DNA of 64,000 nucleotides, taken from the NCBI GenBank assembly GCA_934457415.1, contig CAKSHM010000006.1, positions 1 through 64,000 of the forward strand. The letters are read 5' to 3'. How positions within the stretch are numbered: the first letter of the stretch is position 1; each line of letters begins with the position of its first letter. The notes under the pieces were generated by a model. It saw nothing but the letters and a program-made list of their open reading frames with translations. It ran no database searches and had not been told where the DNA came from. This DNA is from an uncultured Eubacteriales bacterium (GTDB lineage Bacteria; Bacillota; Clostridia; Oscillospirales; Acutalibacteraceae). The position numbers were made by a program, and so were the translations under genes. Of this stretch, positions 1-7,562 are shown piece after piece.

Positions 1-63
1 TTGCCAGCGCCACAGCCATACAGGATCCAAATGAGCATTTCCTATCAAATGTAATTTTGCCAT
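1..63 (-). CDS. GH38 alpha-mannosidase, N-terminal fragment
   Basis: Only the first 21 codons lie in the window; the gene continues off the left edge. The fragment reads MAKLHLIGNAHLDPVWLWRW, which matches the start of GH38 alpha-mannosidases, where the His and Asp of the AHLDPVW motif bind the catalytic zinc. An AAAGGA ribosome site lies just before the ATG at 63. There is no signal peptide, so the enzyme should act in the cytoplasm on imported mannosides. It lies 72 bases after the GH78 gene on the same strand and is probably co-transcribed with it. The family call is fairly safe despite the short length; the exact substrate cannot be told. Confidence 0.8.
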   Translation of the reverse strand, partial: MAKLHLIGNAHLDPVWLWRWQ

Positions 64-135
64 ATTATTTCCTTTCAGTTTTTAGAGTCGCATGCTTGTC
101 TTTTAAACAATAGTTTTTTGCAGGTGTTAGCCTAA

Positions 136-2322
136 TCATTCAGGCTTCGAATAAAAAATATAGCTGCCCTTATCAACATTATATTCTTTATCCCCCACAA
201 TTACTGTTGCGGGAGAGGGCGTTGTGATTTCATATCTTATCGTTTTGTCTGCTGTATACTTCCAGAATGAAACAATTTCTCCTTTACGGCTTTTAAATGA
301 AGCCTTAAGGTATTTTAACCTTTTATCAGGCTTAGGAGATATTATAACTTTTTCAAATCCTGCACAATCTTCAACGGGATTTATTCCTGCAGCAACTGAA
401 TATATCCAGTCGGCGACAGCACCGTAAGCATAGTGATTAAAGGAATTCATATCGGTGCTCCAGAATTCACCCTTATCGTTTTTGCTGTCCCAATGCTCCC
501 AAACGGTTGTAGCACCCTGATTAACGGAATAAAGCCAAGATGGATACTCCTCCTGAAGCAACAGACTGTATGCCGTATCGTTGTGCCCCGTCATGCTTAG
601 CGCGTGAAGCAAATAAGGCGTTCCTACAAATCCGGTGGTTAAATGATTGCCGCTTTTTAAAATCATATTGTTAAGAATTTCGCCTATTTCCTGTTTGTTC
701 GGTAAAAGATTAAAGTATATTGCTAAAGCACATTCAGTCTGAGTGCTGCAGACAGAATATCTTGCTCTGAATTCTTTTACGGTATCATCATAAATTTTTT
801 CAAACTCCGAAACATCAAGTCCTAAAACCTTACCCGCCTTAACAGTAATATCAGCAGAATACGCAAGAAATGCAAAGGCAATAAATCCATAATCGGTTTT
901 GCCCTTATAAGCCCCGTCTTCCGCGTCTAACGCAAGCCAATCTCCGTATCTTCCGCCCAATTCGTTTAAAGTTTTTTCATCCTTTGAACGTTTAAAGGAG
1001 AACCGCACCCAGTTTTTCATACTTTCAAACTGTCTTGCAAGAATTTTGCGGTTTCCGTAAGTCAGATAAAGCTGCCACGGGCAAATACATGCGGCATCTC
1101 CCCATGCAGAAGCGGAGCACCACTCCTTATACCCTTTTTTATGATATAAAACATTCGGACAAAAGCTCGGGATTTCACCTTCTTCGCTTTGGTCGCAAGC
1201 AAGATCGGCAAGCCATTTTTTAAAAAAATTCTCAACATCAAAATTATAGCTTGCTGTCCTTATAAATACCTGCGCGTCACCTGTCCAGCCGAGTCTTTCG
1301 TCTCTTTGAGGACAATCGGTAGGTATATCCAAAAAATTGCCCTTTTGTCCCCAGATAATATTGCTGAACAATTGATTTACTTTTTCATTCGAACAAGTTA
1401 TATCTCCTGTTCTTTCCATTTCGGTGTGAACTGCAATTGCAGTAAAATTATTAAGATCTACCTCAAAAGGAAATTCATCAAGCCTGATATATCTGAAACC
1501 GAAAAATGTAAGCTGAGGCTTATAGGTTTGCTTTCCGTCTTTGCAAATATAATTTATCTCCGCAACGGCACTGCGGTAATTCGCATTATAAAAATTCCCC
1601 TGCTTATCAAGAATCTCACTGTGCGAAATTTTTATTCTGTCCCCTTTTTTTGCAGTCACCGTAAATTCTGTATAACCTGTTATCTCCTGACCGAAATCAA
1701 TAACTTTTTCACCCTTAGGCGTTACAAAAAAACGCATCGGCTTTACTCTTTCTTGCTCTTTTACAAAGCTGTTACGCTGTAAAATAAGATTACTTTTAGC
1801 AGCAATCTTATCTACTGCAACTGATTTGTAATCCGTATCATTATAATCAGCGTCATAAGTTTCGCCGTCATATATATCCGAAAGCAAAATTTTACTTTTT
1901 GCGTATTCCCAAGTTTTATCAGAATAAATGCTTTCTTTTCTTCCGTCCTTATAATAAATAATAATTTCACAAATCAACTCAGCAGGCTCTTTATATTTAT
2001 ATTTGTTTTTTTCTACAGGACCCGGGAGCCTGCCTCTGTACCATCCTGTACCGACTGTAACCTTAAGAGTATTATTTTCCCCGATAAGAGAAGTTATATC
2101 ATAGATCTGATACTGCAATCTCTTTTCAAATACCGTCCAACCAGGGGCTAAAACAATATTGCTTATTCTTTCATTATTAACCTCAGCCGAATAAACTCCC
2201 ATCGCGGTAATACTGAGAGTACATTTCTTTATATCGCCGTTAACCGAAAAGCTTTTTCTGAAAACGGGACAGTGATGCTCCAGCGGAATATCATTTTTTA
2301 TCCAATCAGCATTTTTTATCAT
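136..2322 (-). CDS. alpha-L-rhamnosidase, GH78 family, cytoplasmic
   Basis: A 728-residue glycosidase predicted to release terminal alpha-L-rhamnose. The inner part has the GH78 acidic motif DCPQRDERLGWTGD (near residue 340), which carries the conserved acid residues, and later TTVWEHWDS with the glutamate expected at the catalytic-base position. The N-terminal beta-sandwich includes the family hallmark APGWTVFEKRLQYQIYD. No signal peptide is present (MIKNADWIKND), so it should act on oligosaccharides already imported, presumably through the LplABC-like transporter upstream. It is shorter than many GH78 enzymes, which often exceed 850 residues. AAAGGA precedes the ATG. A strong terminator lies just upstream, so its transcription relies on read-through or on a promoter I could not pick out. 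Confidence 0.92.
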   Translation of the reverse strand: MIKNADWIKNDIPLEHHCPVFRKSFSVNGDIKKCTLSITAMGVYSAEVNNERISNIVLAPGWTVFEKRLQYQIYDITSLIGENNTLKVTVGTGWYRGRLPGPVEKNKYKYKEPAELICEIIIYYKDGRKESIYSDKTWEYAKSKILLSDIYDGETYDADYNDTDYKSVAVDKIAAKSNLILQRNSFVKEQERVKPMRFFVTPKGEKVIDFGQEITGYTEFTVTAKKGDRIKISHSEILDKQGNFYNANYRSAVAEINYICKDGKQTYKPQLTFFGFRYIRLDEFPFEVDLNNFTAIAVHTEMERTGDITCSNEKVNQLFSNIIWGQKGNFLDIPTDCPQRDERLGWTGDAQVFIRTASYNFDVENFFKKWLADLACDQSEEGEIPSFCPNVLYHKKGYKEWCSASAWGDAACICPWQLYLTYGNRKILARQFESMKNWVRFSFKRSKDEKTLNELGGRYGDWLALDAEDGAYKGKTDYGFIAFAFLAYSADITVKAGKVLGLDVSEFEKIYDDTVKEFRARYSVCSTQTECALAIYFNLLPNKQEIGEILNNMILKSGNHLTTGFVGTPYLLHALSMTGHNDTAYSLLLQEEYPSWLYSVNQGATTVWEHWDSKNDKGEFWSTDMNSFNHYAYGAVADWIYSVAAGINPVEDCAGFEKVIISPKPDKRLKYLKASFKSRKGEIVSFWKYTADKTIRYEITTPSPATVIVGDKEYNVDKGSYIFYSKPE

Positions 2323-2348
2323 CGAATTTTCCTTTCATATTTATAGTA

Positions 2349-2386
2349 AAAATGCAAGCAAAATCGTACGGTTTTGCTTGCATTTT
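2349..2386 (-). terminator. Strong hairpin terminator after the dockerin exoprotein gene
   Basis: Two perfect 15-base arms (2349-2363 and 2372-2386) enclose an 8-base loop. On the minus strand the stem ends in a run of T residues. It begins 10 bases past the stop codon of the dockerin exoprotein gene and lies before the GH78 gene, separating the surface-protein operon from the glycosidase genes or setting their ratio by partial read-through. Confidence 0.8.
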
Positions 2387-2395
2387 AAAGATATA

Positions 2396-5300
2396 TCAAT
2401 ACGGACCTACCCACTCACCGGACTCTGATGAAGATGAAGAAGTGTCATATTTGCCTGAAGTTAAACTCCCTTGAGAGCTGTCAGACGAAGATGACGAAGA
2501 AGTAGAACTTGATGTAGAAGAATCCGACGACTCCGAAGAAGATGATGAAGACGGCGTCGAAGAAGGCTCCGACGATGCTTCACTCGAAGATGACTCGTCC
2601 ATATTAATATCTGATACTGCTTTGCCTAACTCGGCAACTTTACCGCATATAAACATTTTAACAAGCGTTGAATCCAAGATAGTTACTTTACCGCTTAAGT
2701 TTACATCGGCTCTTTTAAGCTGTTGATCTGTAAGCTGTATTTTTCCTATAAGAAAATATCTTATCAGGGTGCTGTCCTTAAGGGAAATCTTTCCGTCCAT
2801 ATTAACATCGCCGATAATAAAGCCGTCATCAGATTCATTGAATGTTTCAAGAACCATAACCTTATAGAATTCCTGTGAATTCTTAATGAGCGAGCATGCC
2901 TTATAATTTCCGCCTAAATTCGTTTTGCAATTTTCAAATGTATTGCGGTACATCATGATACCGTCAAATCCGTTTTTGATATTTGAGGTTGTAAAGCTTA
3001 TTGCAGTTTCAGCACCGTCTATATAGTTATTATCAATCAAAACATCTCTTACTGCATTTGAATAGCTTATGGACTCAAGATTTATAAACCATCCCTCATA
3101 CATCTTGTTATTCTTAATGGTAATTCCTCTGATGCTTCCGTCCTTTCCGCAGCCTCTAAGACCCAGCTCCGAATATCCCGACTCACCGTCGGTTTCGCCG
3201 GTTGCAAGGTGATGATAACCCTGAGTAAGATAATTGTCACTCATTGTTACATACCAGTCACAGGAATCGGAATACGGCCATAAGTGCATCCAATCGCAGT
3301 TTCTAAGCTTGTTGTGCGACATAACAGTACCTGTTATAATTCCGAACGAGCCTATACCGGAACCGTATTGCAGGTCATTGCCCGTAAAGAAAACATCCGC
3401 TATTCCCGCTTCTATGGAAGCACGGGAGTTTCTGTTGGGTTCAACAGTAAACGGAGATTCAACAATAACATATTTTTTGTCTGAATAAACTATGCGTCTT
3501 ACCTGACCTGAGCCCTGACCGTCTCTTATACAGAGGAACTCACCCTTATATCTGTTGGTGGAAATATCGGTCTTCTGCGATGTAAGCAAATATGTTCTGT
3601 TTGAAATATCGCTTTCGTCCTTTTGAATAATTCCGTCTCGGTCGGCACCCCAATGCCATGTCTGGTCGCCCGTTATAAGTTCGGTATTATTCCAGAAATC
3701 GGTGCTCATTTTATTGTTTGCAAAGTATACTCCGTCAAACTGTTTATTACCGAAAAGAATTACACTGTTTTTAAGCGTATTGTTTTCAAATAAAAGGTCT
3801 GTTCCCTCTATATCTATCCAGTAATGGTTTCTGTATCCGCCCGAGCTTATAAGCTCAAGGTAGTTATCAGCCATATAGGAATTGCTCTGGAAATTCGGTC
3901 TTATCGCTGCAGAAGCAACATAAACCTCACAATTCGTAACCTGTGCATTTTCGCACTTTGAAAACTGTATTCCTCTTGAATTTGCTCCCGATTCCTGATA
4001 TATAAGCGCTTCTAATGCTTCCATTGTGAGTCCGCTTATATTTATTCCGTATGCACCGCCGCCTGTAACACCGTTTCCGGCAGGACTTGCGTTAATCTTC
4101 AAATCATGTATATAAACATTCGCGGCATAGCTTGAATCGTTTCCGGTTGTTTTGCTCCCTGATTTATCGGGAGTTGTGACAGATATCATGTGACCCGAAC
4201 GCGCCGCATAAAGGCTCATGTCAGAAATTTCGGTATTTGAAGAGCAAAGAACGGAAGCCTCCGGAAGCTCGCCCCAGTCCCACAGATACGGAGACCAATA
4301 AAGAATAGATACTTCCTTGCCGTCACCCATGAAATGAACATTTTCGGGAATTACTATCATATTTACAAGATGATATATTCCGGCAGGAACATAAACAATT
4401 CCGCCGCCGTTTTTAGCCGCGGCATCCAAAGCGTTTACAAAAGCAAATGTATCGTTATAATCATCATTGCTGACAGCTCCGAAATCACAAACATTGAAAA
4501 CATCGGTTTTCCATTTGCTTCTTATCGGGTCTGATATCTTAAGAGAAACAGGCATGCTCCAACAAGAGCCGTCGCCGTATCCGCTATAATATGTCAGCTC
4601 ATAATTGCCCTTAGAAAGGCTGTCGGGTATTGAAGCCTCAACCGAATAAGGACTGTAAACCTTGGTTATTGTAAGCTCAGTCTTTTTTCCGCTTTGAGAT
4701 TTAAGCTCGGCACGCAGATTCATTCCTGCAATTTTAGCAGAATCTGTAACTGTACTATCAACCGTATTGATAGACTGCACCAGATTTCTTCCCGTTATTC
4801 GGACGCTTCCGCCCGGGGTTGCAATAGTTCCGTCGTCACCGTTTAATTGGGTTATCTCAGGTGTATTAAGATATATAATCTTATCATAGGAGCTTATTCC
4901 CGAAGAAGCGGCAGGCTTATATTTTGCCGCGAGCTTTACCGCAAATATACCCTCTTCGAGAGTTTCGGGAATTACAAACTTTATACTGTCTGTCGCGGCC
5001 TGAACTATCTGCAAACGATGAATATTTGCAGCATTTGCCAATTCAAACACATCTGAAGCCGTCTTAGGACTTGAATACTTCGATGTATTCTGCTCAGCAT
5101 TTATATAAGACGAAGAAATAACGTAACCCGAATCTGCACTTTTGTTGTCGCTTATACGCATTAACTCTACATACGATACTGTACTGTAAAGGTCCTCACC
5201 GTAAATCATTACCGCGTCCCCGGGTTTATATACAGTGTTACCGGAGTTATACACAATGGGTTCTCTTACGGATATATCCTCGTCCCAGTCGCCCTGATCA

Positions 5301-7021
5301 AAGCTTATGGTGAGGTCGTCTAACCACATTGTGTCGACCAGATTTACATTGTTCAAGGGCGCGCCTATAGCAATCTTTGAGTTCTGAGTAAACAGAGAAG
5401 TTGAAAGAGACGCTGTTTCACCATCCTGATTTATCGGCATAATATCAACAGAAGCAATAAGAGTACTGCTGTTAATTACACACGCTACCTCAAACCATTG
5501 CGAAAGGTCAAATGTGACGCGGGTGTGTTTTATGCTTCCTTCGATACCGTCTTTGACAGTGACAAGCCACATTGTGTAAAATTCGGGAGAATTATGGAAG
5601 ATACTTAAATAAACGAAGTTATTTTCATCTACATAACTGATATAAAAATTCTGATAATTCTGACCCTGTCCTCTTACAGGCATGTCTAAGCGCATTTTAT
5701 AAGTTATCTTTTTAGCCGTACCCATCTCAGGCCAAAGGAAGTCACGCAGAACATATCGGCCGCTTTTACCCGAAATCTTAATACAATTATTATCGGGGTT
5801 TTCGGGATCCTCAGCTATTTCATATATGTTATCCTCTACACTTGAGCCGTAACGCGCATTGTAAGAAGTCTCCTCAGGCTTAAAGAAAAGGAGATCGTCG
5901 TCTTTTTCAAAGTCTATAGTTGTATCAGGATATCCTTCATAAAAAACAGGAAAACTGTCAATTCCGAGCTTTTTCATGTTTTCAAGATCTTCAATTCTGT
6001 TATAAAGAGCATTTACCGTACTTTTAAGGTCGCTGTCGGCATTTCTTACCACCAACGGAAGCTTCATAAACGCAGAGTAAAGATTTTCGATATCGTTCTT
6101 GTTTGATTCAAGTGTAAGCTTTGATATATCCAAGCTTAAAACATTTGAAAATTTGTTGCGGAACTTTTCCGTTTCCGATTTTTCACTGCCTTTGTCAATA
6201 AAATCAATTGTGAAATTATCTACAAAGCTTTCCTGATAGCTTCCTCCGATAAACGCAAATTCGCCTGCCGTAAAATCAAATTCAGGCTCAGAAGCATAAT
6301 TTACAAGGTCATCAGGTTTATAGAAAGTTTTTAAATGATTTTGTTCAAAGGTGTATTCAGAGCTTTTTTTGCCGTCACTTGAAGTAAGCCTTAAAACGAC
6401 TGTTTTGGCTGTGTAATCAAGATTGACTTTTATGAACTGATTTTCATAGCCGTTTAATCCTATGGTACAGCCTTTAGGGGTTACAGATATAAGGCTGTTT
6501 CCCTGAGAATCGCAATAACCGTCGATTTTCGAATACATAACCAGCCAATATTCGCCCTTTTGATAAAGCAGTTCAAAACCTTTCCAATTGTCCTTATCCT
6601 GATACCAATAAAGACATCTCATGGATGCAGACCAAGAGCCCTGCGGATAATAATCAAAAGAAATGCGGGATATTTGTTTATTTTCCTTATCCCAAACAGA
6701 ATTCTTCAGCTTGAAAACACTGTCTACTCTTTGATTTGTTTTGGGATCCATTGCCGCACGCAGCCCCAACACCTTATCGCTGATATTGGTGCCGCTCTTT
6801 TTACTGTTATCCTTTATTTCAAATATAAGTCTGTTGCTTTCATCGGAATCAGCCTGCCAATAATCAATGTCGGAAGCTTTTTCAAAATCAAAGCTGTAAT
6901 TGAGAATTCCGCCTTCATTTTCACTTGAATCAGCAAGGCTGACTAAGCCGATGTTGCAGGAAATTATAATACAAAAACAAAGGAGAACCGATAAAAAGCG
7001 GTTATATAATTTTTTTTGCAC
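2396..7021 (-). CDS. Secreted dockerin-bearing pectate-lyase-like beta-helix protein with EWVGPY C-terminus
   Basis: A 1541-residue exoprotein starting at a GTG (7021) with AAGGAG eight bases before it. Visible parts, in order, are a signal peptide (about 1-31), a LamG-like sandwich (about 37-275), a helical linker (about 285-350), and a second LamG-like region (about 365-580). Two IPT/TIG-like regions (about 590-830) follow, then a Pectate_lyase_3-type right-handed beta-helix (from about 835, with VCDFGAVSNDDYNDT and VYVPAGIYHL). A type I dockerin at about 1404-1462 has calcium loops DVNMDGKISLKD and DVNLSGKVTILD. A serine/glutamate-rich tail of about 75 residues ends the protein in GEWVGPY. 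The dockerin should dock on a cohesin, and the anchored cohesin-like protein encoded upstream is the obvious partner. The beta-helix family includes polysaccharide lyases and hydrolases, so the reaction is not certain. The tail beyond the dockerin is unusual. Confidence 0.85.
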   Translation of the reverse strand: MQKKLYNRFLSVLLCFCIIISCNIGLVSLADSSENEGGILNYSFDFEKASDIDYWQADSDESNRLIFEIKDNSKKSGTNISDKVLGLRAAMDPKTNQRVDSVFKLKNSVWDKENKQISRISFDYYPQGSWSASMRCLYWYQDKDNWKGFELLYQKGEYWLVMYSKIDGYCDSQGNSLISVTPKGCTIGLNGYENQFIKVNLDYTAKTVVLRLTSSDGKKSSEYTFEQNHLKTFYKPDDLVNYASEPEFDFTAGEFAFIGGSYQESFVDNFTIDFIDKGSEKSETEKFRNKFSNVLSLDISKLTLESNKNDIENLYSAFMKLPLVVRNADSDLKSTVNALYNRIEDLENMKKLGIDSFPVFYEGYPDTTIDFEKDDDLLFFKPEETSYNARYGSSVEDNIYEIAEDPENPDNNCIKISGKSGRYVLRDFLWPEMGTAKKITYKMRLDMPVRGQGQNYQNFYISYVDENNFVYLSIFHNSPEFYTMWLVTVKDGIEGSIKHTRVTFDLSQWFEVACVINSSTLIASVDIMPINQDGETASLSTSLFTQNSKIAIGAPLNNVNLVDTMWLDDLTISFDQGDWDEDISVREPIVYNSGNTVYKPGDAVMIYGEDLYSTVSYVELMRISDNKSADSGYVISSSYINAEQNTSKYSSPKTASDVFELANAANIHRLQIVQAATDSIKFVIPETLEEGIFAVKLAAKYKPAASSGISSYDKIIYLNTPEITQLNGDDGTIATPGGSVRITGRNLVQSINTVDSTVTDSAKIAGMNLRAELKSQSGKKTELTITKVYSPYSVEASIPDSLSKGNYELTYYSGYGDGSCWSMPVSLKISDPIRSKWKTDVFNVCDFGAVSNDDYNDTFAFVNALDAAAKNGGGIVYVPAGIYHLVNMIVIPENVHFMGDGKEVSILYWSPYLWDWGELPEASVLCSSNTEISDMSLYAARSGHMISVTTPDKSGSKTTGNDSSYAANVYIHDLKINASPAGNGVTGGGAYGINISGLTMEALEALIYQESGANSRGIQFSKCENAQVTNCEVYVASAAIRPNFQSNSYMADNYLELISSGGYRNHYWIDIEGTDLLFENNTLKNSVILFGNKQFDGVYFANNKMSTDFWNNTELITGDQTWHWGADRDGIIQKDESDISNRTYLLTSQKTDISTNRYKGEFLCIRDGQGSGQVRRIVYSDKKYVIVESPFTVEPNRNSRASIEAGIADVFFTGNDLQYGSGIGSFGIITGTVMSHNKLRNCDWMHLWPYSDSCDWYVTMSDNYLTQGYHHLATGETDGESGYSELGLRGCGKDGSIRGITIKNNKMYEGWFINLESISYSNAVRDVLIDNNYIDGAETAISFTTSNIKNGFDGIMMYRNTFENCKTNLGGNYKACSLIKNSQEFYKVMVLETFNESDDGFIIGDVNMDGKISLKDSTLIRYFLIGKIQLTDQQLKRADVNLSGKVTILDSTLVKMFICGKVAELGKAVSDINMDESSSSEASSEPSSTPSSSSSSESSDSSTSSSTSSSSSSDSSQGSLTSGKYDTSSSSSESGEWVGPY
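2424..2602 (-). repeat. Low-complexity serine-codon tract in the exoprotein tail
   Basis: The plus strand shows many loose GAAGATGA-like units, which on the coding strand are runs of TCN/AGC serine codons with interspersed acidic residues. It encodes a flexible linker between the dockerin and the C-terminal EWVGPY. Such tracts can change length by slippage. Confidence 0.7.
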
Positions 7022-7052
7022 TTGCTTTTCTCCTTTCGTGCAAAAATCAGAC

Positions 7053-7403
7053 TCAATACGGTCCTATCCATTCAGAGGTTTCTCCGCTTTGAGAAGACTC
7101 CGAATTTTTTCCGGTTTCTTCAGAAGAGTTTTTTGAAGAATTGTTTTCTATTGTTATCTCTTCGCTTATGCCGAGCGTTTTGTTTTCGGAAGATTTCGCG
7201 GTTTTTGTTTCCTTGCTTTCGGCAGAAGAATTTTTCTCTTCGGAATTTAAACTGTTACTGCCCGAAACTTCAGAGTCCGGCGCCGAGACGGCAGAAGAGA
7301 TTTTCTGATTTTTGCCGGTATTGTTCTTTCCCTTGCCGCAGCCTGTAAGAGCTGCGGCAAGACACATAATTATAATTGCACTGTATAATATTTTCTTTTT
7401 CAT
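7053..7403 (-). CDS. Small serine/glutamate-rich lipoprotein with EWIGPY C-terminus
   Basis: A 116-residue protein with a lipoprotein signal peptide; the lipobox LTGC puts the lipidated cysteine near residue 22. The mature part is a disordered-looking spacer rich in Ser, Glu, Lys and Asn without a recognisable fold, and it ends in SEWIGPY. The dockerin exoprotein encoded immediately downstream ends in GEWVGPY after a similar serine-rich spacer, so the two share a C-terminal tag. The ATG lies one base after the stop codon of the 47-residue gene (TAA, A, ATG), suggesting translational coupling. I do not recognise the family. Its layout suggests a membrane tether displaying a short peptide outside the cell. 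Confidence 0.75.
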   Translation of the reverse strand: MKKKILYSAIIIMCLAAALTGCGKGKNNTGKNQKISSAVSAPDSEVSGSNSLNSEEKNSSAESKETKTAKSSENKTLGISEEITIENNSSKNSSEETGKNSESSQSGETSEWIGPY

Positions 7404-7404
7404 T

Positions 7405-7548
7405 TTACCAACCTAAGTCGCCGGCTTCATCGAGATTTCTTTCGGTGTAGGAGCTGCCGCCGTCTGTTGTATACGCTGCCAAGCTTTCATCTGCATCGAA
7501 CAGATAAGCTTCGGCTTTGGGTGAAATATAGAGTTTCTTTTCTGACAT
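7405..7548 (-). CDS. 47-residue protein of unknown function ending in DLGW
   Basis: A short gene in the operon between the 845-residue exoprotein and the small lipoprotein. It starts at the ATG at 7548 behind a near-perfect ribosome site (AGGAGGT, six bases before the ATG), and its stop lies one base before the lipoprotein ATG. The product begins MSEKKLYISPKAEAYLFDAD, continues with a Gly/Ser/Thr/Tyr-rich middle and ends EAGDLGW. The basic start followed by an aromatic/Pro and an acidic run resembles small uncharacterised proteins I recall from gut Clostridia; I know no function for them. There is no signal peptide, no cysteine and no maturation enzyme nearby, so a modified peptide is not supported. 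The ribosome site and tight packing make it likely to be a true gene. Confidence 0.7.
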   Translation of the reverse strand: MSEKKLYISPKAEAYLFDADESLAAYTTDGGSSYTERNLDEAGDLGW

Positions 7549-7562
7549 CTCTTTACCTCCTA

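Noticed and set aside
1189..1782. 197-codon plus-strand frame opposite the GH78 gene
   Set aside because: The opposite frame shows clear GH78 motifs throughout; this one has no domain and no ribosome site.
2424..2602. Repeat tract considered as a CRISPR-like or satellite array
   Set aside because: Units are irregular and keep the reading frame as serine codons; there are no constant repeats or spacers.
7405..7548. 47-residue product considered as a modified-peptide (RiPP) precursor
   Set aside because: It has no cysteine, no clear leader/core border, and no radical SAM, cyclase or peptidase/transporter partner in the operon.
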